Origin: Firmicutes bacterium UBA6418
Lineage (GTDB): Bacteria; Bacillota; Clostridia; Peptostreptococcales; Anaerovoracaceae
Assembly (NCBI GenBank): GCA_002439735.1
Contig: DJPG01000111.1
Span: 1-5,705, forward strand
DNA length: 5,705 nucleotides
Direction of reading: 5' to 3'
The stretch's first letter is position 1. Every line of letters begins with the position of its first letter. Shown one piece after another: positions 4,994 to 5,705 of this stretch. The notes under the pieces were generated by a model, which saw nothing but the letters and a program-made list of their open reading frames with translations, was not told the DNA's origin and did no database searches. The position numbers and the translations under genes are program-made.

Positions 4994-5416
4994 ATGACAT
5001 TTGCTGAGAAGTTCAAGGAAGAACGCATAAAGAGAGAACTGACCCAGCAGCAAGTTGCAGATAGCTTGGGGCTTACACGCAAAATGATCACGCTGTATGA
5101 GAAAGGGGCCTCTTTCCCGCGTACACGAAATGCCTACAAAAAAATTGCCGATTTTTTTGGCATCGATATCAACTACCTCCTGACGGAAGATGGGAATTCT
5201 GCGGCTCCGATGACGGAGGAATGTTGTATGTACGGAAAGGAACAAGCGCAGGAATTGGTAGACGGTATTTCCGGCCTCTTTGTTGGCGGAATACTTTCTG
5301 AGCGGGATAAGGATACCGTCATGAGAACTTTGCAGGATATCTATTGGGACTCCAAGAGTGAACATGCCGCAAAACGCATACCAAAGAAATACAATCTGCA
5401 TTTTGATGACGATTAA
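4994..5416 (+). CDS. XRE-family helix-turn-helix transcriptional regulator
   Basis: This is a 140-aa DNA-binding protein. The N-terminal HTH_3 (Cro/CI-type) domain covers residues about 4-63: FAEKFKEERIKRELTQQQVADSL begins the fold (first part FAEKFKEERIKREL at 3-16), the HTH is TQQQVADSLGLTRKMITLYEKG (first helix 18-25, recognition helix about 28-36), and KKIADFFGIDINYLLTED (49-66) is the classic end of the domain. The C-terminal about 75 residues lack an obvious peptidase or ligand domain; helices at 80-95 and 102-120 (TVMRTLQDIYWDS) may mediate dimerisation, followed by a basic-then-acidic tail (AKRIPKKYNLHFDDD). The SD-like AAGGGG lies 10 nt before the ATG. It is transcribed away from the leftward gene train by a consensus promoter with a palindrome at the start site, the usual layout for an autoregulated repressor of a mobile element or phage. 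No ImmA/IrrE protease gene directly follows it. Confidence 0.93.
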   Translation: MTFAEKFKEERIKRELTQQQVADSLGLTRKMITLYEKGASFPRTRNAYKKIADFFGIDINYLLTEDGNSAAPMTEECCMYGKEQAQELVDGISGLFVGGILSERDKDTVMRTLQDIYWDSKSEHAAKRIPKKYNLHFDDD

Positions 5417-5565
5417 GTGTATCGCATAGTTCGATCCTGCAGCAAAATACAGATAGGATTATGGTGCGATGGAGGCAGACGGGCTCAAGACAGCGAAGAA
5501 AAATCAATCCAATAAACAATTGCCCGGAATGCATACAATACGGGATAATTTCGAGGAGCAATTTT
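5417..5565 (+). other. Intergenic leader with nested inverted repeat
   Basis: ATCGCA (5421-5426) pairs with TGCGAT (5465-5470). Nested inside, ATCCT (5434-5438) pairs with AGGAT (5455-5459). No U-run follows, so this is not a standard terminator. Closer to the next gene, CCCG and CGGG arms flank a gap (about 5523-5544) just upstream of a GATAAT sequence. No confident promoter is visible. Confidence 0.35.
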
Positions 5566-5705
5566 ATGTTCAAACATATGGCCGCTAAAAAGAAAATACT
5601 CTGTGCCCTCGCCGGTATATTCCTCGTCCTGATCGTTTGGACTGCATGGGGGAACACCGCGTTGGAGCTGAATACATATACGATAAGCAGCCGTGAGCTG
5701 CCGGA
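5566..5705 (+). CDS. Membrane-anchored metallophosphoesterase, N-terminal fragment
   Basis: Only 46 codons are present; the gene continues beyond the right edge. ATG 5566 follows GAGGAG by 7 nt. An in-frame upstream ATG (5461) would add 35 residues but has only a weak, badly spaced SD. A basic N-terminus (KHMAAKKK) precedes one hydrophobic helix (about 11-27, ILCALAGIFLVLIVWTA), a signal anchor. Then comes WGNTALELNTYTISSRELP (28-46), the type of short strand that in YkuE-like Firmicutes metallophosphoesterases comes directly before the 'FRIxQxSDLH' metal-binding motif. That motif lies outside the window, so the catalytic residues cannot be seen. The family call rests on this recognisable N-terminal pattern. 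If correct, it would hydrolyse phosphoesters outside the membrane using a two-metal centre. It may be host chromosome flanking the element rather than element cargo. Confidence 0.7.
   Translation, partial: MFKHMAAKKKILCALAGIFLVLIVWTAWGNTALELNTYTISSRELP

Noticed and set aside
5461..5565. N-terminal extension of the metallophosphoesterase from ATG 5461
   Set aside because: It is in frame, but the extension is basic and unlike a signal anchor; the SD at 5553-5558 clearly serves ATG 5566.
1..5705. CRISPR arrays, tRNA/rRNA genes, insertion sequences
   Set aside because: No regularly spaced repeats, no cloverleaf-like or rRNA-like sequence and no transposase frame or terminal inverted repeats were seen.

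Overview
The window suggests a low-to-mid GC Gram-positive bacterium of the class Clostridia, probably a gut Oscillospirales-type genome. Nearly every gene has an AAGGAG/GAAAGGA-like Shine-Dalgarno site, the promoters are sigma-A type (TTGACT-17-TATAAT twice), the terminators are intrinsic, and protein style and codon use fit. This placement is an inference from style, not a database match. An accessory SSB, an XRE regulator, a MoxR-like AAA ATPase and several small membrane proteins of unknown function look like part of an integrative/conjugative or plasmid-derived element. No integrase, relaxase or attachment site is visible, so that is not proven.

Layout. About 4.6 kb of the window (1-4655) is a leftward gene train on the minus strand. 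In transcription order it is: a zinc-ribbon, C-tail-anchored protein (4655-4266); a 188-aa soluble protein with its own promoter (4202-3636); a two-TM protein (3627-3172); a 58-aa helical microprotein (3175-2999, ATGA overlap); a strong promoter followed by an intrinsic terminator with no ORF between them (about 2967-2879; a small RNA or an ssb attenuator leader); an SSB-like protein (2801-2325); a second perfect terminator hairpin (2294-2252); another two-TM protein (2231-1485); and a large AAA ATPase (1460 to beyond the left edge, 486 codons present). The ATPase has a Walker A motif, a long insertion and an atypical Walker B region.

A 338-bp intergenic region (4656-4993) holds divergent promoters. 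The rightward one has consensus boxes and a perfect 13-bp palindrome over its predicted start point. It drives an XRE-family regulator (4994-5416), which is therefore probably autoregulated. After a 149-bp gap with a nested inverted repeat, the N-terminus of a membrane-anchored metallophosphoesterase-like protein begins (5566) and runs off the right edge.

Working model (inference). The XRE protein controls itself and possibly the leftward genes. The leftward train couples ssDNA handling (SSB) to membrane proteins and a MoxR-like ATPase, with two intrinsic terminators, one before and one after ssb, setting how much RNA reaches the distal membrane protein/ATPase pair. The function of the membrane proteins, the 188-aa protein and the microprotein is unknown.
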